A model generated the notes under the pieces. The model was not told the DNA's origin. It saw only the letters and a list, made by a program, of their open reading frames with translations, and did not search any database. A program made the translations under genes and the position numbers. A stretch of DNA of 64,000 bases from SIG299 sp045531955 (lineage in GTDB: Bacteria > Bacillota > Clostridia > Lachnospirales > Lachnospiraceae), in assembly GCA_045531955.1 (NCBI GenBank), contig JAZSFC010000051.1:124001-188000 (forward strand), given 5' to 3'. Shown here piece by piece: positions 16,697 to 24,565 of the stretch. Within the stretch, counting starts at the first letter, position 1, and every line of letters begins with the position of its first letter.

Positions 16697-17436
16697 GCAT
16701 TATAAGGAGTTATAAACGTAGCAGATGGAAGGGAATTATATATGCAGGAATGGTAACGGTGTTTTTGTCAGCGTTAGCCGGTATGGTTCTTATGTATCAA
16801 AAGCTGGAAGAATGTCAGATGAAGTTGAATATTCAAGAAAAACAACTGGTTTCCTACCAGAGGACGGTATATTCAGCGTTGGAGAATTTACCGAAGGGTA
16901 CTGTCATTAACGAAGAAAACGTATGTCAAGAAATCCGGTATATAGATATTCCGCAAGAAGAGCTTATATCTCGGGATGAATTGGGAATGACTTTGAATTA
17001 TGATGTAAAAGCCGGTACTTGTTTGATGGTTTCAATGTTGGAATATAACGCTGAAAAAAGCAGAGAAGTATTTGTTTCGGAAGTGGAGCTTTCGGAGTTC
17101 TTTCAGATAGGAGACCGGGTAGATATAAGAATCAGGTATGATAATGCAGAAGATTATACGGTGCTGGCAGACAAAATATTGGTAAATTGCATTCCGTCAA
17201 AGGGAATGGTTATAGAGTTGTCAGATAAAGAAATCTTACTGCTTTCTTCTGCAATAGCTGATAAAAACGAGTATAAAGATACAAAGTTGTATGCAGTAAA
17301 ATATCCGGAAAATAAGCAACAGGAATCAGGAAGAGTGACTTATATTGCCAAAAGAGAAATCCTACGTCTTTTGGGAAAAGAAAAAACAGAGGGAGAAAGC
17401 AGAGCAGCTCTGGAGGAGCGGTTGATGCAGAAGTAG
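16693..17436 (+). CDS. SAF-domain, CpaB/RcpC-like membrane protein
   Basis: 247 residues: a transmembrane helix at about 15-36, a short coiled region, then a SAF/CpaB-type domain (LPKGTVINEENVCQEIRYIDIP...VKAGTCLMVSML) and a second beta-domain (VELSEFFQIGDRVDIRIRY). CpaB/RcpC proteins help assemble Tad pili. In this monoderm it would face the cell wall. The GTG start at 16693 overlaps the upstream stop by four bases (GTGA) and its purine stretch AAAAAGGA is only two bases away, so translation probably depends on coupling. SAF-like assignment is moderately sure. Confidence 0.65.
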   Translation: MSIIRSYKRSRWKGIIYAGMVTVFLSALAGMVLMYQKLEECQMKLNIQEKQLVSYQRTVYSALENLPKGTVINEENVCQEIRYIDIPQEELISRDELGMTLNYDVKAGTCLMVSMLEYNAEKSREVFVSEVELSEFFQIGDRVDIRIRYDNAEDYTVLADKILVNCIPSKGMVIELSDKEILLLSSAIADKNEYKDTKLYAVKYPENKQQESGRVTYIAKREILRLLGKEKTEGESRAALEERLMQK

Positions 17437-17438
17437 CT

Positions 17439-18212
17439 ATGAGAAGAAGTGCGGAATTGCAATCAGATAAATTTTTTCAATGGATAAGGGCACAGCTGGA
17501 AAAAAGAAGTGCGTTTTATAAAGTTAGATTAGACAAAAGCACACTCAGATACGAAATAAATAATATTTTATTTCGAGAATTGAAATTGTCGGCAGAGGAC
17601 ATTGAACGTTTATTTATTCCGTTTGGACAGGCGGGGTATCTTACCCCGAGGCAAAAATTTGAACTAATGTTATTTGTTTTAGAAAAGGATTACGGAAATT
17701 GCTTTTTGTTTTTGGAAGGTACTGCAAATGATTTAGTTATCACAGGAGATGATATTGATTATGTTTATCTGCAGTGGCTGAAAGAAGACAGGTTATTTTT
17801 ATCTTCAGAAGAAAAAAAAGAATTTTTTGTACAAAGTTTGATGGACAGGTTAGGACTGGATATTTTAGAAGTTCTAAAGAGGGCGGCTCCGGACGGATTT
17901 TTAGTAGGAGAGTTTTGTCCGTCATTCTATGAACGGGAAGCTGTAGAGCAGAGAATTGCAGTGTGCTCTAAAGGTTCCATAATCCGGCTTCCGTTTCTGG
18001 CCATGAAGAGTAAAGAGGAATTGATAAGAATAATTAAACACAAATTAGTTTTGGATAATAAAGGGGAACTGACAATGATAGATCCGATAGTGGATTTTGT
18101 ACAGGAAGATGGTACTTGTATTACGGCAGTACGACCACCGGCGGGAAGAGAATGGGGAATCCGGGTTTTGTATGGAGCTGCAGGAAAGGAAGAATTGGGA
18201 TGGAGAAGTTAG
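17439..18212 (+). CDS. Stand-alone CpaF N-terminal-domain-like protein (no ATPase core)
   Basis: 257 residues. It resembles the N-terminal part of the CpaF-like ATPase in the same operon (19569-21245): IERLFIPFGQAGYLTPRQKFEL with DKDYGN-type continuation parallels that protein's ILLIPFHEPRKMTVWQQLEAL, and DGTCITAVRPPAGREWGIRV parallels DGRRISISRPPMTETWVGLI. No Walker A or B follows; the protein stops where the RecA-like core would begin. It may cap or regulate the ATPase hexamer, or be a truncated paralogue. It starts two bases after the SAF gene and overlaps the next start by 13 bp. Confidence 0.45.
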   Translation: MRRSAELQSDKFFQWIRAQLEKRSAFYKVRLDKSTLRYEINNILFRELKLSAEDIERLFIPFGQAGYLTPRQKFELMLFVLEKDYGNCFLFLEGTANDLVITGDDIDYVYLQWLKEDRLFLSSEEKKEFFVQSLMDRLGLDILEVLKRAAPDGFLVGEFCPSFYEREAVEQRIAVCSKGSIIRLPFLAMKSKEELIRIIKHKLVLDNKGELTMIDPIVDFVQEDGTCITAVRPPAGREWGIRVLYGAAGKEELGWRS

Positions 18213-18820
18213 TGGGATTTGTTGGATATGAGTGCGAGGATATTGTTTTATATCTGGCAAGAATTATTACTGCATTAGGGAAAAAAGTAGCTGTGGTAGA
18301 CCGTACAGAGCAGGAAATGTTACTTGAGGTTTTGGAATTTGGCAAAGAGGAAGAAACGGAGGTGTGTGAAGGAGAATATTATGGCATAAGGGTAACAGAC
18401 CAAGGAGTCAGTTATGAGGAATATGATATTATAATTTATCTATTCGGATATCGTTTGATACATCCAAAATTGTATGAGTGTGAGGCACTGATTATGGTAA
18501 CAGACGGAGTGCCGGCTCACGCTTCGTTATTAAGAAAAATCGGCAATTGGAATCGAAAGCAGTATTTGCTAATCAGAAATCTGGTTCCAATGAAGCATAC
18601 AGAACATTATCTGGCTCTTCTTGCCAATAATGAAGAAAACTATTGTGAGATTCCCTATGATGAAAATGATATTCGTATGAAATACAGTTTGGGTTCTTAT
18701 TCCGGAGATATGATAAAACAATTATCGAAAGGAATGAAAAAGGCGCTATTGATTCTGATAAATTTTCTTTCTGTAGGACAGCAGGAATGTAGTATACGGA
18801 AGGTTATGAAGCAACTTTAG
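18200..18820 (+). CDS. ParA/CpaE-like protein with degenerate P-loop
   Basis: 206 residues from ATG 18200, which has AAGGAAG upstream; an in-frame ATG at 18116 would overlap the previous gene by 97 bp and is disfavoured. MEKLVGFVGYECEDIVLYLARIITALGKKVAVVD has the layout of a ParA/MinD N-terminus (strand, P-loop position, helix, strand with acidic end), but the glycine/lysine P-loop is lost. Later DIIIYLFGYRLI and ALIMVTDGVPAHASLL fit the Walker-B-like strand and the switch region. Probably a non-catalytic structural relative; exact function unknown. Confidence 0.45.
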   Translation: MEKLVGFVGYECEDIVLYLARIITALGKKVAVVDRTEQEMLLEVLEFGKEEETEVCEGEYYGIRVTDQGVSYEEYDIIIYLFGYRLIHPKLYECEALIMVTDGVPAHASLLRKIGNWNRKQYLLIRNLVPMKHTEHYLALLANNEENYCEIPYDENDIRMKYSLGSYSGDMIKQLSKGMKKALLILINFLSVGQQECSIRKVMKQL

Positions 18821-18835
18821 AAAGGAGTAGTTTTG

Positions 18836-19717
18836 ATGGGGAAATTGGTTGCTTTCTGGTCTCCATATACCGGAAGGGCAAAGGTTACATCATCTTTGTG
18901 TGCCATAGCCGGAATGTTTGGCGCAGAATATCCGGAATATAGTATTGCGATTAGTCACACCGGGTCAGAGGGATTGAATTTAGGCAACAAAATAGATTGC
19001 CGGTATGCATGTAATATAAAAGAAGAAGTATACAGCAAATCCGGAATTGCTTCGCTGATAATAAATTGCAGGCAGGCGGTATTGACAGCAGATAGAGTCA
19101 GGCGAAGTGCAATTCCGCTTATAATGAAATCATTGTATTTTTACCCAAATGTTATGGAGAACTATAATAATCAGGTGACTGGGTATATTCTAACAGAGCT
19201 AATACCAAATGAATTTGATGCCGTGCTTTTGGATGTGCAGAGCGGCTTTAATGCTTGTTCAAAAAAATACCTGAAGGAAGCTGATTTTGTGGTTGTTGTT
19301 TTACCACAGGAACCGGAGATATGGAAAGACTATTTGTTACATGAAGCGGAGTACCTGTCGGAAAAGAAGCACTTTATTCTGTTAGGAGGCTATTTGACAA
19401 ATTCAAGATTTTCAAAGACTTATTATATGCGAAGAAACGGTGAAAAGTTATTGGGAGAACTAATGGGGGGAATTCCATTTAATACTGGATTTTTTGATGC
19501 AATGGCAGAAGGAAGAGCATTAGATTTTATTTATAAAAATCAACGGGTAAGAAAAAAAGAGGAGAATTATGAGTTTATTTTTCAAACCAAAAAAATTGTC
19601 GACTTTCTCCGAAAACGTATACTCGTTCCGGAGTTTGAAAACAAAGATACTGCAGATGCTTCAGGATTATACCGAGGTGTCAGTGATGGAAGTGGGCTTA
19701 TCGGAGGAAGTGTATGA
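18836..19717 (+). CDS. ParA/MinD-like ATPase-fold protein with altered Walker A
   Basis: 293 residues from ATG 18836 (AAAGGAG seven bases upstream). The N-terminus LVAFWSPYTGRAKVTSSLCAIAG aligns with deviant Walker A (SPKGGVGKTT): the serine-proline, one glycine, lysine and threonine persist, while the central GVG is GRA. FDAVLLDVQSGF gives the Walker B-like strand and DFVVVVLPQEPEIWKDY the following switch-like strand. It may retain nucleotide binding, unlike the other two ParA-like proteins of the operon. The last 50 residues overlap the start of the ATPase gene in another frame and are low in complexity. Confidence 0.5.
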   Translation: MGKLVAFWSPYTGRAKVTSSLCAIAGMFGAEYPEYSIAISHTGSEGLNLGNKIDCRYACNIKEEVYSKSGIASLIINCRQAVLTADRVRRSAIPLIMKSLYFYPNVMENYNNQVTGYILTELIPNEFDAVLLDVQSGFNACSKKYLKEADFVVVVLPQEPEIWKDYLLHEAEYLSEKKHFILLGGYLTNSRFSKTYYMRRNGEKLLGELMGGIPFNTGFFDAMAEGRALDFIYKNQRVRKKEENYEFIFQTKKIVDFLRKRILVPEFENKDTADASGLYRGVSDGSGLIGGSV

Positions 19718-21245
19718 GAGTCAGGAAGAATATCGGCGAATGATATCTCATTGTATACGGTATTGTAACTCCGGAAACCGGGGAACAAGAGAAACAGTTT
19801 TGGATTTGATAGATGAGTACCTTGTTAAAAAATTGCATATTGTAAGAGACGAATGGATTTTGTTAATACCCTTTCATGAACCGAGGAAGATGACAGTATG
19901 GCAACAATTAGAAGCTTTAATTTTCTACTTGGATAAAGATAATTTAGGAAATGGCTTTGAAAAACTGTGTGAAATGAGCGATTGGAGAAAAAAAGGGGGA
20001 ATTATTTCAAAAGAAGAGATATTGCAGGCTTATTATGAAGTGGCTCCGTGTTTTTCAATTGAGGAAGAAAGAAAAGTATTGGCACAGTTGTTGTATGCGG
20101 AAACAGTAGGTCTTGGTATTGTAGATACATTGAATAACCAAAAAGGGTATATAGAAGAAATCCAAATTGGAATGAGCGGACATGCAGAACAACAATTTGA
20201 TTATGCAGAGACTCTTTCAGAGAAAAGAGAAAAGAACTTTAGTAAGGATGGTCTGCATGTTATGGTGAGAGGAACTACGATATGGTTAAAAGATTTATCA
20301 TTTGAAACAGAGGAAGAACTGCAGCGTGTGTTACGAAATTTCGTTCGGGAAACAGGTGGAGAATTGACCCAAAATCGACCGATGTTGGTAGCTGACACCC
20401 CGGATGGAAGACGAATTTCTATTTCCAGACCGCCAATGACAGAAACGTGGGTTGGTCTGATTCGTAAATTTGATACGGTACCGGTGGTTTCTTTGGAACA
20501 ATTATATTCCGGTTATCCGGAAGGAGATATATTGCCAAAGCTATTAAAGCAATTAGTACGTTCCGGGAAAAATATAGCATTTACGGGGGAAATGGCTTCA
20601 GGGAAGACTACATTATTCAGAGCATGTCTTGCAGAAATAAAACGGGATATGAATATACGTTTAATTGAATCGGACTCCTTTGAACTAAATGTCAGAGGAT
20701 TTCTTCCGCAGGCTAATTCGTTGACTATGCGAATAACAGAAAAAACACCAACAGACGATGTTCTTGCATTTGCAAGAAAAACCACGGGACAAATTTTTGC
20801 TATTGGAGAAATTAATTCTGCAGCAATGGCAGCAATGGCAATGGATTTATCTAAAATTGCTTCACAATTACTTTTTTCGGCCCATTACATTACTACAGAG
20901 CATATGATTGCAGATTTTGTGAATGCAAAGCTTTGTGTTGGAGGATATTCGGAAGAGAGGCTGGCAGAATTGGATGTGGTCAGGTGTTTGGAATTTGATG
21001 TTCACTTAAAAGTAAGGCAGGGACAACGCCGTGTCCAGTGGATCAATGAAATTATTCCCATTGTGAAGGAAAAAAATCAATCGTGTAATATGAGTACTTA
21101 TGAAATACGTCGAATATATCAATACGATGAAGATAAGGAGCAGGGAGTGCTGATTAATTCTCCGAGTAAATATACCTATGATAGAGCAAAGCAATTATTG
21201 GAAAAAGAAGAATATCTGGAATTTGTCCGGTTTTTTGAAGGCTAA
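19569..21245 (+). CDS. CpaF/TadA-family secretion ATPase
   Basis: 558 residues (or 519 from ATG 19686). T2SS/T4P-type ATPase: long N-terminal domain (to about 300), Walker A GEMASGKTT (340-348), Asp/Glu box region RLIESDSFEL, Walker B-like QIFAIGEIN and SAHYITTEHM where CpaF usually has TLHAN. It should energise assembly or export through the TadB/C-like membrane protein encoded next. ATG 19569 has AGAGGAG four bases upstream but overlaps the previous gene by 149 bp; ATG 19686 has GAGGTG seven bases upstream and cuts the overlap to 32 bp. The start is unresolved. Confidence 0.8.
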   Translation: MSLFFKPKKLSTFSENVYSFRSLKTKILQMLQDYTEVSVMEVGLSEEVYESQEEYRRMISHCIRYCNSGNRGTRETVLDLIDEYLVKKLHIVRDEWILLIPFHEPRKMTVWQQLEALIFYLDKDNLGNGFEKLCEMSDWRKKGGIISKEEILQAYYEVAPCFSIEEERKVLAQLLYAETVGLGIVDTLNNQKGYIEEIQIGMSGHAEQQFDYAETLSEKREKNFSKDGLHVMVRGTTIWLKDLSFETEEELQRVLRNFVRETGGELTQNRPMLVADTPDGRRISISRPPMTETWVGLIRKFDTVPVVSLEQLYSGYPEGDILPKLLKQLVRSGKNIAFTGEMASGKTTLFRACLAEIKRDMNIRLIESDSFELNVRGFLPQANSLTMRITEKTPTDDVLAFARKTTGQIFAIGEINSAAMAAMAMDLSKIASQLLFSAHYITTEHMIADFVNAKLCVGGYSEERLAELDVVRCLEFDVHLKVRQGQRRVQWINEIIPIVKEKNQSCNMSTYEIRRIYQYDEDKEQGVLINSPSKYTYDRAKQLLEKEEYLEFVRFFEG

Positions 21246-23064
21246 GTATTTACATATTTGTCCATATGGAAAGAAGCAATTGGAAAAATTATTGTATGTT
21301 TGTAAACGTGATTTGTTTTTCGTAGCAGTTTTGACAGTTGCAGTTCTGTTTTTTTGGAATAAATTCTTTGGAAATGCTTTTGGGTTATATATGGCTGAAT
21401 GTGTCGGACTGGCTTTTTATATTATATGTATAGAGGTTCCGGGATATCGTCTTAGAAAAATGAAAGACAAGCTATACCGTGAATTACTGATCTTTTTTTC
21501 GAGAGTGAAACATAGGTATATGGCTTGTCATCATATAGGAAATGCAATTCTTTCAGCTGCAGAGAATATGTCATATGAAGTGAATAGGTTGGCAGAAGAG
21601 GTTTATTATCTTTTGTTGGAGACAAACAGAAAAGATAATATCCGGCAATATATTGAGCATAATGCAGCAAATAGATTTATGAAATTGTTTATGATACAGG
21701 TCTATGAGGTTTCTGAAAAAGGTGATCAACATTTTGCAGAAAATATAGAGCATCTTCGTTTGGAACTTATGGAAGAGATATATAGAAGCAAAAAACAGAA
21801 TTTTGAATTTGCAGGTTATGTGTTTGTTGCGGTTACCCCTTTTTTTATGATGCCGTTGCTGAAACAATGGGGAATACAGTTCTCTCCGGAATTAGAATAT
21901 TTTTATACAGGAACCGGTGTACTTATAGAAACTCTTACATTTGGAATAACAATATTAGTCTATGGGCTGATTATAAGGGCAAAAGAGCTTATTTCTTTGG
22001 ATGAAAGAACAAAAGAATATCTTTGGAACACAGAACCGATTTATGAAAATAAACTAGTATTTAATATTATTCGCTTTTTTGACGAATCCGAAGGTAAGTT
22101 TAGTGGTTTTATACGTCGTTTGTTATTACAGGCAGGAGAAAGAATAAGCTATGGACGTTTGTGTTTACGAATATTGACCGTTATTTTAGGTGGATTTCTG
22201 ATTTTAACCTGTTTTTTTACAGGACTTCATGGAAAGGAAAAAAAGATAATTTTATCTGATGTTGAGGTGATAGATATTATTGCGCCAAACGCAGGTGAGG
22301 AAAAGAAAGGAAAAATTAAAGAACATATTTTATCGGTAACTGAGCAATGTATCGAATTAGAAAAAGTAACAGAGAAGCAGATAGAATTTCTTTTGAGGGA
22401 GAATATTAAGATACATAATGTTGAGACAGAAAAGGCTGCTATAAAGGAAATACAAGAAAAACTAAAACAATACTCGGAAAGCAGAATGTCAATAAAGGAA
22501 TGGATTATAAGCATAGTAATCAGTATTGGCTTTGGATTGTTCCCGGTGCTGAAACTATATCATCAGGGAGCGGTCGTTCGTGCGAGAGCCGTATTCGAAG
22601 TGGGGCAGTTTCAATCGATTGTTTTAATGGAGCGAAAGTTACAGGAAGTAACAATAATCAGTTTACTGGAAGATATGGAAGCATTTTCTGTATGTTTCAG
22701 GGAATGTCTTAGCCGATGTATTAATTCCTATGGCAATAACCCATATGCATCACTTGTGCGCTTAAAAGAAGAAGGTACGGCATTGCATGAAGGGTTTGAA
22801 GAAATTGCAGATGCGTTTCTTTCCGTAGATACTGTGGGAATAGAGAATGCCTTTGCTGAAGTGGAAAGTAATAGGCGGCTTCTGGAAAAAATGACCCGGT
22901 TGGAGGCGGAAATAAATATGGAGAAAAAAAGAGATACCACGGATATTCTTGCAAAATTACCTGGAATACTCGCCTTAGGTGTATATTTTATTGTACCTGT
23001 GTTTATGCATTCTTTAAGAGGTGTATATGAAGTTTTTGAAATCTTAGAAGAAATGCAGTTATAA
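21178..23064 (+). CDS. TadB/TadC-like (T2SS F-type) membrane platform protein, fused form
   Basis: 628 residues. Two hydrophobic/helical units: membrane segments near 42-58 and 65-80, a cytoplasmic helical domain (MACHHIGNAILSAAENM..., the GspF-like region), segments near 215-232 and 243-265, then a further helical half with segments near 335-352, 443-460 and 588-606. This is what TadB and TadC would look like fused into one platform protein. It overlaps the ATPase gene by 68 bp at ATG 21178, with no clear ribosome site, so coupling is likely. Platform role is inferred from size, topology and neighbours. Confidence 0.55.
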   Translation: MIEQSNYWKKKNIWNLSGFLKAKYLHICPYGKKQLEKLLYVCKRDLFFVAVLTVAVLFFWNKFFGNAFGLYMAECVGLAFYIICIEVPGYRLRKMKDKLYRELLIFFSRVKHRYMACHHIGNAILSAAENMSYEVNRLAEEVYYLLLETNRKDNIRQYIEHNAANRFMKLFMIQVYEVSEKGDQHFAENIEHLRLELMEEIYRSKKQNFEFAGYVFVAVTPFFMMPLLKQWGIQFSPELEYFYTGTGVLIETLTFGITILVYGLIIRAKELISLDERTKEYLWNTEPIYENKLVFNIIRFFDESEGKFSGFIRRLLLQAGERISYGRLCLRILTVILGGFLILTCFFTGLHGKEKKIILSDVEVIDIIAPNAGEEKKGKIKEHILSVTEQCIELEKVTEKQIEFLLRENIKIHNVETEKAAIKEIQEKLKQYSESRMSIKEWIISIVISIGFGLFPVLKLYHQGAVVRARAVFEVGQFQSIVLMERKLQEVTIISLLEDMEAFSVCFRECLSRCINSYGNNPYASLVRLKEEGTALHEGFEEIADAFLSVDTVGIENAFAEVESNRRLLEKMTRLEAEINMEKKRDTTDILAKLPGILALGVYFIVPVFMHSLRGVYEVFEILEEMQL

Positions 23065-23079
23065 AGGAGGCTGGTTTTT

Positions 23080-23499
23080 ATGAATGTCAGCAAAGAATTC
23101 TTAATGGAAGCTGTGGGGCTATCCTTGTTGGTTGCTTTGATATTAATCAGCATGCAAATGTTTCAACGGGCAATGAAAATGACTGCTTTGCTTGAGGAAA
23201 GACAGGAACAACAGATAGCTGAAATGGAAGAATATGAAATAGTAAAATATGATGAATTATTGATTGACGGAATGACGGTAATTAATTATATAAAGCGAAT
23301 GACAGGTGTGTATGGAATTCCGGTGAAGGTGTTTACGGAAAAAGGAACTTTTATTGTAGAAGAGAATTTTGAATATGCCGAGTTGAGAAATATTGAATCA
23401 GATAAATATATCAGTCCGCTAAATAAGTATCGATGCAGTGTGAAGCGGGATGAGAACGGAGTAGTTGCAGAAATAGAAATAAAGAAAGAAGGAGAATAG
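23080..23499 (+). CDS. Small single-pass protein, pilin-like candidate (139 aa)
   Basis: One transmembrane helix near the N-terminus (about residues 10-28, VGLSLLVALILISMQM) followed by a helical then mixed ectodomain. It shares a pattern with the next protein: YDELLIDGMTVINYIKRM matches YDNSTASGSQIVDLLKTL, and KYISPLNKYRCSVKRDENGVV matches KYINPNASFTSNVIYDDNREI. The two are therefore paralogues. No class III (Tad) prepilin cleavage motif is obvious. AAGGAGG precedes the ATG. Pilin-like by analogy only. Confidence 0.5.
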   Translation: MNVSKEFLMEAVGLSLLVALILISMQMFQRAMKMTALLEERQEQQIAEMEEYEIVKYDELLIDGMTVINYIKRMTGVYGIPVKVFTEKGTFIVEENFEYAELRNIESDKYISPLNKYRCSVKRDENGVVAEIEIKKEGE

Positions 23500-23501
23500 A
23501 A

Positions 23502-23957
23502 ATGAGCGCGTCAAAAAGTTTTATTAAAAATGCAGTAGGGATTTTAATTGTTGTAGCAGTATGTTTTGTAGCTGTGACAATTTATAAAAAAGGGAATGCG
23601 AGTATTAATAGTTCCATTAGTGATTATGATGAAATTGTATCACAATTCGACAATGCAAAATTGAAAAATTATGATAATTCTACCGCTTCAGGAAGCCAAA
23701 TTGTAGATCTGTTAAAGACATTAAAAGAAGAAGACGGAGTAACGATTGTAGTATCAAACGGTTATACGATTAAAGAAAAAAAGAGTCCTCAAACATATAC
23801 TTATGAAATTATTTGTGCAAATGATTCTAAAGTACTTCAGGAGATAATTGATAAGACAAATTCAGAGAAATATATTAATCCAAATGCTTCCTTTACATCT
23901 AATGTGATATACGATGACAATAGAGAAATATCTTCTGTTGTTTTTGAGCAAAAGTAA
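23502..23957 (+). CDS. Small single-pass protein, pilin-like candidate, paralogue of its neighbour (151 aa)
   Basis: N-terminal transmembrane helix (about 12-27, VGILIVVAVCFVAVTIY) and a soluble, Asn/Ser-rich, cysteine-poor ectodomain. It begins two bases after the previous stop with GAAGGAG upstream. See the paralogous motifs shared with the 23080-23499 product. Of the six small proteins it most resembles a major subunit (small, polar, one N-terminal helix), but that is a guess. Its stop overlaps the following ATG by one base. Confidence 0.5.
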   Translation: MSASKSFIKNAVGILIVVAVCFVAVTIYKKGNASINSSISDYDEIVSQFDNAKLKNYDNSTASGSQIVDLLKTLKEEDGVTIVVSNGYTIKEKKSPQTYTYEIICANDSKVLQEIIDKTNSEKYINPNASFTSNVIYDDNREISSVVFEQK

Positions 23958-24127
23958 TGAAAGAAATAAAAAAGCTGCTGTCCCTGATAATCACTTTTAT
24001 GATATACCTCGGTACGGTATTTTATTTATTGCGAAGTTTCTATATATATCAAAGTGCATATCATGCATTAAGCAGGCTTGTATCACATCCATCCATTGAG
24101 GTACGATACGAAACGGAGTATGAATAA
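23957..24127 (+). CDS. Very small single-pass membrane protein (56 aa)
   Basis: 56 residues: MKEIKKLLSLIITFMIYLG onward gives one basic-flanked transmembrane helix, then YIYQSAYHALSRLVSHPSIE and an acidic end. The ATG overlaps the preceding TAA by one base and the next gene's ATG starts directly after its stop, so it is embedded in the operon and likely real. In position and size it could be a minor pilin; no prepilin cleavage motif is obvious. No other homology recognised. Confidence 0.45.
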   Translation: MKEIKKLLSLIITFMIYLGTVFYLLRSFYIYQSAYHALSRLVSHPSIEVRYETEYE

Positions 24128-24565
24128 ATGCGGGTTTTACAAAGAATTGTTATAGTAATTGCTTGTGTGATGTGTCTGGTTGGTGTTCCGGCTGTGCCTT
24201 TACTGCAAAGGCAAGAAAGAGTATTGAAACAGTGGGAAAAAATACAAACAGAAAGATTTCTTAAGGAAATATGTATGGGAGGAAGTATTGAAACGGCAGA
24301 TTATCAGCAACTGCTTGCCGGATTAGAAATGGCAGGAAATTTACGAGGAATAGAAATAGAAGAATTTTGCAAGGAACAAGATATATCCGGAAGTGAGTAT
24401 TATCACTTGATTTTATGGGAAGAGCTTAAAAATAAACTTTGGAAAGATGGATGTTGTGCGTTTGAAGAAGGAAGTATATTGAATGTAACAATAAAACGAC
24501 AGAATCATACGGAAACATCAGTGGGAATATATTGGAGAATCATTAACGGAAGGAAAACGGAATGA
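24128..24565 (+). CDS. Pseudopilin-like single-pass protein (145 aa)
   Basis: N-terminal hydrophobic helix (about 6-25, RIVIVIACVMCLVGVPAVPLL) and a soluble helical domain containing LLAGLEMAGNLRGIEIEEF, a C-terminal strand region (LNVTIKRQNHTETSVGIYW) and two Cys close together (DGCCAFEEG). Starts on the base after the previous stop and shares ATGA with the next gene. Its topology suits a minor pilin or pseudopilin. No specific family recognised. Confidence 0.4.
   Translation: MRVLQRIVIVIACVMCLVGVPAVPLLQRQERVLKQWEKIQTERFLKEICMGGSIETADYQQLLAGLEMAGNLRGIEIEEFCKEQDISGSEYYHLILWEELKNKLWKDGCCAFEEGSILNVTIKRQNHTETSVGIYWRIINGRKTE

Noticed and set aside
16725..16910. 61-residue ORF near the SAF gene start
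   Set aside because: Out-of-frame within the SAF-domain gene and without a ribosome site.
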